Below are positions 1-9,041 of a stretch of DNA of 64,000 nucleotides, one piece after another. The position numbers were made by a program, and so were the translations under genes. Below the pieces are notes generated by a model that worked only from the letters and a program-made list of their open reading frames with translations, was not told where the DNA came from and searched no databases. Position 1 is the stretch's first letter. The number at the start of each line of letters is the position of its first letter. The DNA comes from Desulfocucumis palustris (GTDB lineage: Bacteria; Bacillota; Desulfotomaculia; Desulfotomaculales; Desulfocucumaceae): assembly GCF_002933875.1 (NCBI RefSeq), contig NZ_BFAV01000104.1:1-64000 (forward strand), written 5' to 3'.

Positions 1-413
1 TGCTCCGATTGCCATATTTCCTACTTCTCAATTAAATATTGGTTACCGGCAATGGCGCTGTTTCCTTTATCGCCAGTTTCCGTAAGCAGTCACACCGAGG
101 CTAAAACTATAGAGGAAATTGAGCCTTCCGGCATTATAGCCCCTTTCTTAAGGTTAAATTTGAACACAGGGTAGTCCCATACTTTGATTACATTGGATTT
201 ATTATCGACCAGAGCTATATAATTTTTGTGGTCAAATAATTTAAATAACATATCACCAAAAGCTTCGGCCATTTCAATGTCCGTGTACAGATTATCGGGT
301 AGAATACCAAGGTCGGGGACGCCTGCCGGAATGTTGCCGACATTTTCATTTGCAGTCGCCTGTTGATGTTCAGGTAATATATAACTCCTATCTTTTTTAA
401 ATATATTAAGCAC
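1..413 (-). pseudogene. Remnant of a GAF-type sensor/regulator N-terminus
   Basis: A 107-codon reading frame (90-413) starts at GTG behind a good SD (GGAGGA) and stops at TCA(-) 90-92. Past that stop the same frame continues as GNSAIAGNQYLIEK, a second stop near 21-23, then EIWQSEH. This resembles the GTNAIGTALVEKKPVEIWGSEH-like segment of GAF domains in sigma-54 activators of the AcoR type. I infer a broken gene whose remainder lies left of the window. The stops are seen directly; the family call is from memory of the motif. The alternative is a genuine 107-aa orphan. Confidence 0.45.
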
Positions 414-678
414 AAAGGTTCCTCCCAGCCACGTTTTCTAATAATTCTATCACTAATAAATAATTGGTCAATATATGTCGAAATATGTTGTAAAATTTTA
501 AATTGCCTTTACGTCTGCTTAACAATTGGTTAATAACATGGGAAAATTAATCGTCCTGAATAACCCCAGGGTAATACCCGTGCTTTTTGCGGTAGCATGC
601 AATCTATTCTATTAAATTTTATAATGAAGGTAGTATTTATTATTGCTTCAAAGGGTTTGGATAGAGTGGTCTTTGATG

Positions 679-715
679 GCAGCTTTTGGATTTTCAGTGA
701 GCTGCTATTTTTTAA
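679..715 (+). terminator. Weak intrinsic terminator left of IS66
   Basis: A 6-bp stem GCAGCT (679-684)/AGCTGC (700-705) is followed by TATTTTTTAATTTTT. No clear plus-strand gene precedes it. The rest of 414-779 shows only the SD of the minus-strand remnant and AT-rich sequence. Confidence 0.4.
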
Positions 716-928
716 TTTTTATTTCATGTGTTTTGCTGAACATTTTTATTAGGCAAAGTTCAACTGTATTGACTCAAAAGTAAGCGACAAACTCTACGTC
801 ACATATGGTTCAATACCCCGGATATGCTAACATATAGAAAAGTGATCGGGAATAGATGAAAGGGGGAGGTGTAGTTTGTTGAACCATCTCAGGAGAAAAA
901 TCCATCACGCAGAGCTGCTTTGAATTTA

Positions 929-1183
929 TTAAACTGCTTTTTGAATTAACTTCCTGTGCCGGTCATCTGACAGTCCTTCCGCCTGGTCAAAGCCTTCCTC
1001 AGCGAGGTAAAAATTAAAGCATTCAGCTAGATCGGGATTTTCACGGTCCATCTTCGCATAATGCTTCATTAGATAATGGCTGAAATCAAGATCGAAATCC
1101 AAGCGGCTGCGCTTTCCGTCCAGATATTCCTGAACAAAGGTCATCATAAATTCAGATGCGGTGTTCTTTTGCATTTCAGGCAT
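929..1183 (-). CDS. Small IS66 accessory protein
   Basis: This 84-aa acidic protein begins with MPEMQKNTASEF and overlaps the last codons of tnpC by 8 nt (ATGCCTGA), so it is probably translationally coupled. It has no recognisable domain. Its place between tnpC and the left IS end shows that it is a cargo or accessory frame of this IS66 type. Function is unknown. Confidence 0.7.
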   Translation of the reverse strand: MPEMQKNTASEFMMTFVQEYLDGKRSRLDFDLDFSHYLMKHYAKMDRENPDLAECFNFYLAEEGFDQAEGLSDDRHRKLIQKAV

Positions 1184-2723
1184 TATCCTTTTTCATCAGC
1201 ATCCGGCATTTTTCCGGGACAGCCCTACCCCACGGCAATAGAGCATCCAATTCCCCGACCGATACGGATGGAACGGCTTCAAGCAGAAATTCCAGATACT
1301 CAAACGGCTTCAATCTGTTTGCTTTGGCGGTCTCTATGATCGAATAGACTATTGAGCTTGACACAGCACCTTTGACAGTATTGCAGAACAGCCAATTTTT
1401 GCGGCCCAATGCGAAAGGGCGCACGGCATTCTCAGCCCGGTTGTTCGAAAGTTCAGTACGTCCGTCAAGATAGACATTCATTAACCATCTGCGCTGCTCC
1501 AGGGCATAATTCACAGCTTTTCCCATTGCGGTTTTAGGTAGGACATTCAGCGTCTGAAGCCACTCGAAAAAAGCCTCTGCCTGAGGCTTGGATTTTTCTA
1601 GTCTGAGTTCATGCCGTTCTTCAGGGCCGAGGCTTTTCCACTGTTCTTCCAGATGGAAAAGCGGACCGATGCGCATAATTGCATCGTTTGCCGACGATGC
1701 AATCCTTTCAGAATGCGGAACAGCTTTGAGGGCGTCCTCGAATTTACGCCGCATATGAACCCAACAACCTACAACGGTGATTTCAGGTAGCTTATGATAG
1801 GCAGCGTAGCCGTCCGTGTGCAGGAATCCCTTGAAACTCTTTAAAAACTGCTTCGGATGAGTGCTTGACCGGCTTGGCTGATATTCAAACAGAACAATCT
1901 GCCCACTTGTATCTCCGCTTGTCCTGTACAGCCACATATAACTGCTTGAGACGGCAGTCTTGCCAGGCTCCCGAAGAACCTGCACGGTCGTTTCGTCTGC
2001 ATGGAGGACATCCTGCGTAAGCAGCAGGGCTTTCAGCCGCTCATAAACCGGTGACAGCCAATCCTCGCTACAGCGAATGATCCAGTTGGCCATCGTCTGA
2101 CGGCTCAGTGACACGTCCTGCCTTTTCCAGTCCTGCTCTTGTCTGTATAGGGGCGCATGCATGACATATTTATGCGTCATGATGTGAGCCACAGCTGATG
2201 GGGAAGCTAAACTTCCGCTGATCAGCGGTTCGGGCATGGCGGCCTTCATGATCGGCACATGGTCGCCGTTTCTTTCGCAGCTTCGGCAGGAATATACTGC
2301 ACGTCTGTGTTCTATGATTTTGATCTGGGCTGGAATAACCGCAAGCTCCCGGCGGGTATGGTGACCCATTTCATGCAGTGCTCCGCCGCATTCCGGGCAG
2401 ACCTGCTCTTCTACCGGCAGTTTATATTCTACCGTCTCCACCGGCAGCGCTGATAAATCATCTTTCCTTTTGCCGATACGTTTGCGGCGGATATATGTAA
2501 TCTCTTCGAGTTCAGGCTCAGATTTCTGTAAATCTGCTAGATTTTCCGCCTCGTCAAACAGACTGAGTTGCTCAGGTGAATCGCCCTTTTCGCTTGATGG
2601 TCCAAACTGGTGGTGCTTAGACAGTCGGAACTGTTCCTCGTAAAATTTTACGAGCATCTCAAGTTCAGCTATGCGAGCGTCTTTTTTCGCCACTATTTCA
2701 GCCCAGTTCGCAACATTTTCCAT
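1176..2723 (-). CDS. tnpC: IS66 family transposase TnpC
   Basis: This is the 515-aa DDE transposase of the element, full length for the family. Seen in order: an N-terminal coiled-coil leucine-rich stretch (about 8-35), a zinc-binding CPECGG motif (about 113-118) and a second CRSCERNG pair, the IS66 core with the HADETTVQV block (first catalytic Asp), the HTDGYAAYHKL block (second Asp), and a C-terminal NNRAENAVRPFALGRKNW block with the catalytic Glu. The short C-terminal IS66 domain follows. No frameshift is seen. It catalyses cut and joining of the IS ends together with TnpA and TnpB. Confidence 0.95.
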   Translation of the reverse strand: MENVANWAEIVAKKDARIAELEMLVKFYEEQFRLSKHHQFGPSSEKGDSPEQLSLFDEAENLADLQKSEPELEEITYIRRKRIGKRKDDLSALPVETVEYKLPVEEQVCPECGGALHEMGHHTRRELAVIPAQIKIIEHRRAVYSCRSCERNGDHVPIMKAAMPEPLISGSLASPSAVAHIMTHKYVMHAPLYRQEQDWKRQDVSLSRQTMANWIIRCSEDWLSPVYERLKALLLTQDVLHADETTVQVLREPGKTAVSSSYMWLYRTSGDTSGQIVLFEYQPSRSSTHPKQFLKSFKGFLHTDGYAAYHKLPEITVVGCWVHMRRKFEDALKAVPHSERIASSANDAIMRIGPLFHLEEQWKSLGPEERHELRLEKSKPQAEAFFEWLQTLNVLPKTAMGKAVNYALEQRRWLMNVYLDGRTELSNNRAENAVRPFALGRKNWLFCNTVKGAVSSSIVYSIIETAKANRLKPFEYLEFLLEAVPSVSVGELDALLPWGRAVPEKCRMLMKKDNA

Positions 2724-2824
2724 ACATTAATTGTAGCACAAAAAGCCTTAAAAACCCAGAGCTTTCAAGACTTTGCGGGTTTTTTTGCCCTGCTTTTCGG
2801 GTTGGTATTCCGTGTCGTTTTTAG

Positions 2825-3178
2825 CTATGTGATCCTCCTCCCAATCAGTTCCTCCCGTCTTAATTTCAATTCCACTCTCGTCCCGCCTAAAAGGATGGAC
2901 AACTCCTCGTCCGTAAGCGTAAGGGTCTGCTCCCCTCCAGACCCCGGCCATCGGAAATGTCCTTTCTCCAGGCGCTTGAAATACAGCCAGAATCCATCGC
3001 CGTCCCATTCCAGTATCTTAACGCGATCCCGGCTCCTATTGCAGAACACAAACACCGCCCCGTCAAACGGGTCAAGTTTGAAGCTGCCTTCTACAATGGC
3101 AGCGAGTCTGTTGATATTCTTGCGCATATCTGTCTGACCGCAAGCGAGAAACACCCGCTTACCGGAGAAGCTCAGCAT
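2825..3178 (-). CDS. tnpB: IS66 family accessory protein TnpB
   Basis: This 117-aa protein is the IS66 Orf2/TnpB type. It shows the hallmark order GQTDMRKNINRLAAIV, then DPFDGAVFVFCNRSRDRVKIL, then FWLYFKRLEKGHF. The length is normal for the family. It overlaps the end of tnpA by 7 nt, as is typical of coupled IS66 genes. TnpB is needed for efficient IS66 transposition, but its biochemical role is not known. Confidence 0.95.
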   Translation of the reverse strand: MLSFSGKRVFLACGQTDMRKNINRLAAIVEGSFKLDPFDGAVFVFCNRSRDRVKILEWDGDGFWLYFKRLEKGHFRWPGSGGEQTLTLTDEELSILLGGTRVELKLRREELIGRRIT

Positions 3179-3561
3179 GACCGTTTAAGCGCCGCAAGCA
3201 GTACGGCTATTTTCTCTGCCGGATACCCGCTGTCCGCAGTGATCCGCATTCCTGCAAGATCAATGCGGATTTCCCCTTGTCCGCCATTTTCCTGAACCGG
3301 TAGCCGCTCATGTTCTTCTGCAATTTTCAATTCAGCAAAGCCCGGTGGGATCAAGCCTGTCTGTGTATGCCCGGTTCGAATTTCCGTCATCTGCTCACAG
3401 ACCGCTTCCCGCAGTTTCCGCTGCCAGTAGTAGTAAATGTTCTCGTGGACTCCCTCACTTGCGCAGAACGCTTTAATGCTGAGGCCGCTCTCGCTTCTCC
3501 TGCGTATTATCTGCGTCCAATGCGCCAGCCGACACTCCCCCGCAATTTCTCTTGTATTCAT
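3172..3561 (-). CDS. tnpA: IS66 family accessory protein TnpA
   Basis: This is the first gene of the element, 129 aa from ATG 3561, which has AGGAG about 10 nt upstream. A further upstream start at 3609 is possible but adds a tail unlike the family. It contains a helix-turn-helix region, WTQIIRRRSESGLSIKAFC followed by EGVHENIYYYWQRKLR (about residues 14-50), typical of IS66 Orf1. The C-terminal IRIDLAGMRITADSGYPAE segment is also typical. It likely binds the IS ends. Confidence 0.9.
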   Translation of the reverse strand: MNTREIAGECRLAHWTQIIRRRSESGLSIKAFCASEGVHENIYYYWQRKLREAVCEQMTEIRTGHTQTGLIPPGFAELKIAEEHERLPVQENGGQGEIRIDLAGMRITADSGYPAEKIAVLLAALKRSC

Positions 3562-3671
3562 GCTGCTGATACTCCTGTTTGTCTTGATTTCCCACTTGTG
3601 GTTTTTCAAGTTTTCCGTAGTCAGTGTATCAGCTTTTTATGGGTCAATCTATGTGACATAGAGTTTGTCGC

Positions 3672-3729
3672 TTACACTCAAAAAGGAAAAAAGTCTAAGA
3701 TAATAAATGAATAAATATTTATTTATTAT
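3672..3729 (+). promoter_or_regulatory. Split tetR promoter with TetR operator 1
   Basis: Without the IS the sequence would read TTGACT (769-774), 17 bp, then TAAGAT (now 3696-3701). IS66 separated the two hexamers and left TACACT or TTACAC in the -35 place. Just downstream lies a palindrome centred on AATAAATATTTATT (24-bp unit 3706-3729). The same 24 bases recur exactly at 4411-4434, so this is very probably the operator of the neighbouring TetR protein. Confidence 0.75.
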
Positions 3730-3746
3730 CTTGGGAGGGAGAAAAC

Positions 3747-4331
3747 GTGGCAAGAATTGCTGAACCTGAAAAAATGGAAAATATTAAAAAAGCAATAATG
3801 GAAGGCTTAATAGAACATGGTTATTCTGGAATGTCTATTGCTTCGATTAGCGAGAAAGCCGGTGTGTCCCCCGGTTACTTATATAGATATTACAGCTCTA
3901 AGGAGGAACTGGTGCAGGAGCTGGTAGATTCGGAAATGGATATAATCGTTAAAAGCTTTATGTTGGATATTGGTTCTTCTGCCACACTATATGAAGTAGG
4001 GTATAAAACAATAAAAAGGCTTTTTATGAAAGCAAATGAAGAACCATTACTTGCGAAGTTTAAAGCATCTGTGGTAATGGATTTAAAAATCCCTGCGAAA
4101 GAAAAGAAGGAAAACTATAAAAACATATTGGAAGTAGCAGAGAAATGCATTCAATTAGGGCTGAGAACTGGTGAGATTAACCCTCAAACAAAAGCTGCTG
4201 AACTATTAACTGTTTCTTTTACAATTCCTTTTAGATATTTGTCCTTTTCACTTGAATTGGATGGAAATAAAAAATTTACGGAGGGAGAAGTAAAAAGGGT
4301 AGCGCAGATATGTGTTAATGCATTTAAATAA
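3747..4331 (+). CDS. TetR/AcrR family transcriptional repressor
   Basis: This 194-aa protein starts at GTG 3747 behind a GGGAGGGAG SD. The N-terminal TetR helix-turn-helix is clear: MSIASISEKAGVSPGYLYRY followed by YSSKEELV (about residues 29-58). The remaining alpha-helical part should bind a ligand. It precedes a membrane-fusion protein and an RND pump, and a 24-bp operator-like palindrome occurs before its own gene and again before the pump operon. I infer that it represses itself and the pump. Its promoter is interrupted by IS66. Confidence 0.9.
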   Translation: MARIAEPEKMENIKKAIMEGLIEHGYSGMSIASISEKAGVSPGYLYRYYSSKEELVQELVDSEMDIIVKSFMLDIGSSATLYEVGYKTIKRLFMKANEEPLLAKFKASVVMDLKIPAKEKKENYKNILEVAEKCIQLGLRTGEINPQTKAAELLTVSFTIPFRYLSFSLELDGNKKFTEGEVKRVAQICVNAFK

Positions 4332-4410
4332 AAAAGTAAAAGGTTATTTTTTTCTATTAGTAACAAGACAGGAATATGCAAGAAACCATCAAGATATTTT
4401 TTTAAAAAAT

Positions 4411-4434
4411 AATGAATAAATATTTATTTATTAT
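4411..4434 (+). promoter_or_regulatory. TetR operator 2 before the efflux operon
   Basis: This is an exact second copy of the 24-bp palindromic element at 3706-3729 (core AATAAATATTTATT). It lies 77 bp after the tetR stop and 248 bp before the proposed membrane-fusion start. It is the likely site through which the TetR protein controls the pump genes. Confidence 0.7.
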
Positions 4435-4500
4435 TAATCAATTAACAAAATATAACAAAATGCGCCGGTTAAGAAGTGCTTTTATATGGAGGTGTAATCA

Positions 4501-4527
4501 ATGTTCGCAAAAATGACAATCTTTTGA
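4501..4527 (+). other. Eight-codon mini-ORF with strong SD
   Basis: ATG 4501 follows GGAGGTG with normal spacing and encodes MFAKMTIF before TGA. It is either a leader peptide of the efflux operon or the surviving start of a deleted gene. Nothing distinguishes these from sequence alone. Confidence 0.35.
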
Positions 4528-4681
4528 AGGCGAAAATATAAAAATTGTTTATTTATAAGCATAATGGAAAATTCCATTAAATTTGTACCGGCAGGATTAC
4601 AATAGTTTTTTCAATGGTTTTATAAGCTTGTTTAAACAGCGAACAACCCAGTATAACACCAAAATAGGGGAGGAGATTAGT

Positions 4682-5797
4682 ATTAAGCGCCTCAGCACAA
4701 ATTCCAATAAAAAAGCGGTGTTATTCCTGTTATTCATAACGTTGCTGGTTCTTGTCCAGGGTTGCCAAAAGCAGGTGGTGAATAAGGAAAAGTCCGTTCC
4801 TGTGGTTACTGTGGAAGAAATCCGGCAATCTGACACCGCCTACAATCTGCAGACCACTGGAATGGTTGAGCCGGGGGAGGAGGCCAAACTGTCCTTCCAG
4901 GTAGCCGGGAAGATAATTGAAGGTCCGGCGGAGGAAGGCTCCGTGGTGACCGCGGGTCAGATACTGGCCCGGCTGGATGAATCCGACTACCAGGCGCAAA
5001 TGGAAGCCGCCCGTTATCAGCTGGAGCTTGCCACAGTGGAAATGGATCGATGCAAGCTGGACCTGGAGCGCTATGAAAAGCTTTTTACCTCAAATGCCAT
5101 CTCGCAAAAAACCCTGGAGGATGCCCAGTTGGCTTTCAGAGCCGCCCAGGCCAAGGCGGGTCAGGCAGGCAGTTCCTTAAAACAGGCTGAATTGATGGTT
5201 AAGCACTGTGTGCTGACATCAACTTTTCAGGGAAAGGTCCTTAAAAAGACAGCCAATCGCGGCGAAATGGTGGATGCCGGAACTCCCGTACTTGTGCTGG
5301 CACAGCTCAACCCGGTAAAGGTGGTGGTAACGGCGCCGGCCAACCAGATAGAAAATTGGGCGGAAGGAGCTGATGCGTGGATCTCCACCGGGGGAATTCC
5401 TGTGAGCACCAATACCGGCGATACCGATAAAATTAAGGTTAAAATACATAAGGTGAGCCCCGGGGCCGAGGGTCAGACCGGCTCATTCAGAGTGGAGTTG
5501 AAAGCGGAAAACCCCGGACAGGTTTTGAGGCCGGGTGAGGTGGTAAATGTGGAACGCCGGGTGAGAACCAGAACCGGCCTGTGGATACCGCTTAAATCGG
5601 TGGTAAGCCGTGGCGAGGATCTTGAGTACGTGTTTGTATTGGCTCCGTCCGGCACGGTGGTTCGGCAGCAGGCTATAAAGCTGGGTACTGTGGCCGGAGA
5701 CCGGATTGAGGTTGTTTCCGGCCTGGAACCAGGCGCCCGGATTGCCGTATTAATGCCCGAGGACCTCCGGGACGGGGATACCGTGGAGGTGAAATAG
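4682..5797 (+). CDS. RND efflux membrane-fusion lipoprotein (HlyD/AcrA type)
   Basis: This periplasmic-adaptor-type subunit links an RND pump to its partner. From the proposed ATT start (4682) it is 371 aa: MKRLSTNSNKK, a hydrophobic segment, then the lipobox LVQGC (Cys28), a clean lipoprotein signal. Next come a biotinyl-lipoyl half (EGSVVTAGQILARLD), a coiled-coil hairpin (about 95-160), the second lipoyl half and beta-barrel domains. GGGGAGGAG stands 6 nt before the ATT. The upstream TTG at 4583 has no SD and would add 33 unusual residues. The partner pump gene is broken, so function is doubtful. Confidence 0.85.
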   Translation: MKRLSTNSNKKAVLFLLFITLLVLVQGCQKQVVNKEKSVPVVTVEEIRQSDTAYNLQTTGMVEPGEEAKLSFQVAGKIIEGPAEEGSVVTAGQILARLDESDYQAQMEAARYQLELATVEMDRCKLDLERYEKLFTSNAISQKTLEDAQLAFRAAQAKAGQAGSSLKQAELMVKHCVLTSTFQGKVLKKTANRGEMVDAGTPVLVLAQLNPVKVVVTAPANQIENWAEGADAWISTGGIPVSTNTGDTDKIKVKIHKVSPGAEGQTGSFRVELKAENPGQVLRPGEVVNVERRVRTRTGLWIPLKSVVSRGEDLEYVFVLAPSGTVVRQQAIKLGTVAGDRIEVVSGLEPGARIAVLMPEDLRDGDTVEVK

Positions 5798-8209
5798 GTG
5801 GAGATTATCGGAGCCGGGCTGAAGTACCGGAAAATAACCGTAGTACTCTTTATATTGCTGATTATTGCGGGTGTGTCGGGGTTTTTAGCCATGCCCAGAT
5901 ACGAAGACCCCCAATTTAAAATAAGCACCGCCCGGGTATTGACCCTTTACCCCGGGGCAGCGCCTGATCAGGTGGAAGCCCTGATAACCAAGCCTCTGGA
6001 GGAAAAGATAAAAGAACTGGAGGATGTCAAAACCATAGAATCCAGTTCCTATAATGGCGTGTCAAGCATAATAGTAAAGCTCAACGATAATGCTGATCAG
6101 GATAAAAGCTGGGATAAGCTGCGGCAAAAGGTAACCGAGGCCAGTGCGCAGCTCCCCTCCGGGGCGGATACCCCGGAAGTACAGGATGATTTGAACAAAA
6201 CCAGCTTTATGATAATGCACCTCACCGTGCCACAGGGAGAAGATCCGGCTTCACTAAAGGAGACCGTGGACCACTGGGAGGACACCATTAAACAGGTGTC
6301 CGGGGTTGAAAGGGTTGAGGTGAAAGGTCTGCCCGACGAGCAGGTGCAGGTTATCCTGGATCCAGCCGCCCTGTCTGTCCGCCGGCTCAGTTGGACTCAT
6401 GTGGCCGACTCCCTGGAAAAAAGAAACGTCAGCATCCCCGGCGGCATTTTACGGGAAGGGAAAATGGGCTTTTGGGTTGAGTCCTCGGGAGAGTACCGCT
6501 CCCTTGAAGATATAAGGGAAACAATTATCTACCAGCCGCCTGGCGGGGCTGCTGTTAAGGTAAAAGACGTGGCCAAGGTGGAAAAGTCTCCTGCCCGGGC
6601 CAACGTTCTGGTGGAAACCAACGGGAAACCCAGTGTGGCCATTGCTGTATTTACTAAGGAAGGATACTCGGTTTCCTCGGTGGAGAAGGATATACAATCC
6701 AGTATTGACCAGCTAAAGGGGGATTTGCCCCCTGGAGTGGAGCCGGTAGTTTTTTTAAACCAGTCGGAAAGCGTGCAAAAAAAGTTTGGGGATCTCTGGA
6801 GAGAGCTATTAATCGGAATGGTGGCGGTTCTTATGGTTTGTCTGCTGGGCCTGAACTGGCTCACAGCTATCATAGTTGCCCTATCCATTCCAATATCCGC
6901 CGCAGTCGGGTTCGGTCCTCTTTCTTTGGCTGGGGTCAGCCTCCACCAGGTAACCATAGCGGCCTTGATAATCGCTCTTGGTATACTGGTGGACGATGCC
7001 ATAGTGGTGAACGACAATATCGAACGACACCTGGCGGCGGGGGCCGCGGCATACAACGCCTGCCTCGGCGGCACCAGGGAAGTGGCTGTTCCCATACTGA
7101 CCGCAACGGTTGCGACGGTTTCGGCCTTTGCTCCTTTAATGCTCATACCCGGAGACATAGGAAGGTTCGTTTATTCTCTGCCGGTGGTGGTTTCGGTAAC
7201 CATGCTGGCATCCATGGTTACTTCACTATGGCTGACCCCAACCATGCGTTTTTGGCTGTTAAAACGAGGCAGAGCAGAGACCCCGGCCAGACCGGGGGGA
7301 TTTGGGACCGGTTTGCTTAGTCCGGCTCTGGAGCGCCTGAGCTTGTGGTATGAGGGCAGGCTCACAGCTTCCATGAAACGTCCGGTTCTCACTGTGGCAG
7401 TGGCATTGCTGCTCAGTGTAGGCGCATTTTCGCTGCTGCCCCTGATCGGCGTTCAACTTTTTCCCTACGCGGAAAGAGAGGAATTCGTTATAGATATTGT
7501 CACCCCAAGGGTTACAGCCTCTATCAGACCGAGGCGGTGGCCCGGGATGTATCCGAGAGAGCCGCTGAGAAACCCGGGGTAAAAGGAGTGTTCACTTATG
7601 TAGGCCAACAGGCGCTAAAATTCTATTATAACGAAGCTCCTTTTGAACAGGGGGACAATGTGTCTCAATTGGTAGTGGTAACCAGGGGAAACAATATTGA
7701 TACTGACCGCTTGGTGAATCGCCATGCAGTTTTACTCTCTTACCAAGCCGGCTATTGTTTTCCTTTCGATTTATCTGGCTCTGTCCGGAGCCATGCTGGG
7801 ACTGTTTATCACGGGCACGCCGCTGGGTTTCATGGCTTTACTGGGAATAGTTAGCCTGTCCGGAATTGTGGTGCGGAACGGCATAGTGCTGGTGGATTTC
7901 ATTGAAATTGGGCGCCGGGAAGGAATGTCCCTGCGCGATGCCATCCGGCAGGCCGGCAAGGTAAGGATGCGGCCCATTTTATTGACCTCGGCAACCGCGG
8001 TGTTTGGCTTGCTTCCAATGGCAATCCTTGGCAGCAGTCTGAACCGCCCCATTGCCATCAGTATAGTTAGCGGCGTGATATTTTCCACCGTACTTACACT
8101 TTTTATTGTGCCAAATGTATATTTACTGGTGGAAAGCGTAAACCGTAAAAAGGCTGCTGAAGCTTCTGTGGCGATGGATGAGATAACATTAATTGTATAC
8201 CTAATATAA
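5798..8209 (+). pseudogene. RND efflux permease, frameshifted and internally deleted
   Basis: The first 570 codons match an AcrB-type pump: N-terminal TM1, porter domain, then TM2-6 with the GILVDDAIVVNDNIERH block (TM4). At about 7503-7507 one base is missing in a C run; translation should continue in another frame as KGYSLYQTEAVARDVSERA. Near 7710-7724 the sequence jumps to the TM10-12 region (SLTKPAIVFLSIYLALSGA) in a third frame. By comparison with the usual length of about 1020 aa, roughly 200-250 codons of the second porter domain are gone. GTG 5798 is preceded by GGAGGTG. No functional pump can be made. Confidence 0.93.
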
Positions 8210-8215
8210 TTATGA

Positions 8216-8467
8216 ATAATCACAATTAATGGGAACAGGAAGCCACTGAATGAAATACTGAATGACACCGGCGTTAGCCAGGAGGAATTTGAGATTGTAA
8301 AGTGCGGAGCGGGGTTTGGAAGGTTGCTGCCAGCGAAGATCTCTTATGCAAAATCGGCATGGGGGCAGGGGTATTCATCAATTGAGATAGCCGGTTGCAT
8401 AGGGGTTTCCCATGTGGCGGCATTCAAATATATAAACGGTAAACGAAAGAATAAGTTAATAAGTTAA
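8216..8467 (+). pseudogene. C-terminal gene remnant, possibly transposase
   Basis: An open frame without a usable start reads NRKPLNEILNDTGVSQEEF, followed by a helix-turn-helix-like segment GYSSIEIAGCIGVSHVAAF and a basic end, then stops at 8467. It resembles the C-terminal helical part of REP-associated (Y1) transposases, but I am not sure of that. It looks like the tail of a truncated gene. The preceding segment of that gene is absent. Confidence 0.4.
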
Positions 8468-8490
8468 GGGCCTGACCCTCCTCAACGTTT

Positions 8491-8522
8491 AACTGTACAG
8501 TTTGCGGGGCAGTTTATATAAT
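8491..8522 (+). promoter_or_regulatory. Promoter of the merR-type gene with palindrome
   Basis: TGTACA (8494-8499), 17 bp, TATAAT (8517-8522). The perfect 12-bp palindrome AACTGTACAGTT (8491-8502) covers the -35 element and is a likely operator. SD and gene follow directly. Confidence 0.55.
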
Positions 8523-8544
8523 ATAGGAGAGGTGAGGTGATTCC

Positions 8545-9000
8545 ATTGGGGAATTAAAGAAATATAAAATCGGAGAAATTGCGGAGCTTGCCGGGGTTAG
8601 CAGAAGGACAATCGACTACTATACCAACCTTGGCTTGTTAAGTCCTGTCAGGTCTGAGAGCAAATACAGGTACTATTCCGACGATGCCCTGGTCAGGCTG
8701 AAGTTGATTGAAGCTATGAAAACACAAAGGTTTACCCTGGAGGAAATAAGGGAAAGGCTAAACCTCCTGGACGGCCATTTGCCGGAGAAGGGTAAGGAAA
8801 TAAGCAGAGGGACAATAAACGCCGATTTTATAAAGGAACAGCTCAAACAGCTGGAAAGCCAGCTTGCGCAACTGCAGCCCGCTGTTGCCAATCTGGATGC
8901 GAACCAGACCGCGGCGTTGTCAAAGCAAATTTTGCTGCAAAGTATGGCCTTGGCACAAACGCTGATAATTTACATTAATGAGATAATGCCGATGATGTAG
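8545..9000 (+). CDS. MerR family transcriptional regulator (ATT start)
   Basis: This 151-aa protein begins GELKKYKIGEIAELAGVSRR, a complete MerR winged-helix domain (about residues 5-75) with the IDYYTNLGLL wing motif, followed by a dimerisation coiled coil (about 90-125). The only codon that keeps the DNA-binding domain and has an SD is ATT 8545: GGAGAGGTGAGGTG lies just upstream, and an in-frame TGA lies 12 nt before it. The next TTG (8635) would delete the helix-turn-helix. No Cys cluster for metal sensing is seen. The ligand is unknown; autoregulation through the palindrome at 8491 is plausible. Confidence 0.85.
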   Translation: MGELKKYKIGEIAELAGVSRRTIDYYTNLGLLSPVRSESKYRYYSDDALVRLKLIEAMKTQRFTLEEIRERLNLLDGHLPEKGKEISRGTINADFIKEQLKQLESQLAQLQPAVANLDANQTAALSKQILLQSMALAQTLIIYINEIMPMM

Positions 9001-9041
9001 ATTGATTTGGAATAAACGGTGAAAGGAATGATTGGGAATCC

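Larger units (their letters stand above)
780..3675 (-). mobile_element. Complete IS66-family insertion sequence
   Basis: The terminal inverted repeats start GTAAGCGACAAACTCTACGT (780 rightward) and GTAAGCGACAAACTCTATGT (3675 leftward), the usual IS66 GTAAGCG ends. They are flanked by an exact 8-bp duplication ACTCAAAA (772-779 and 3676-3683), the target size known for IS66. Inside are tnpA, tnpB, tnpC and a small accessory frame, all on minus. With intact frames and perfect duplication it looks recent and possibly active. It sits inside the promoter of the tetR gene. Confidence 0.96.
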
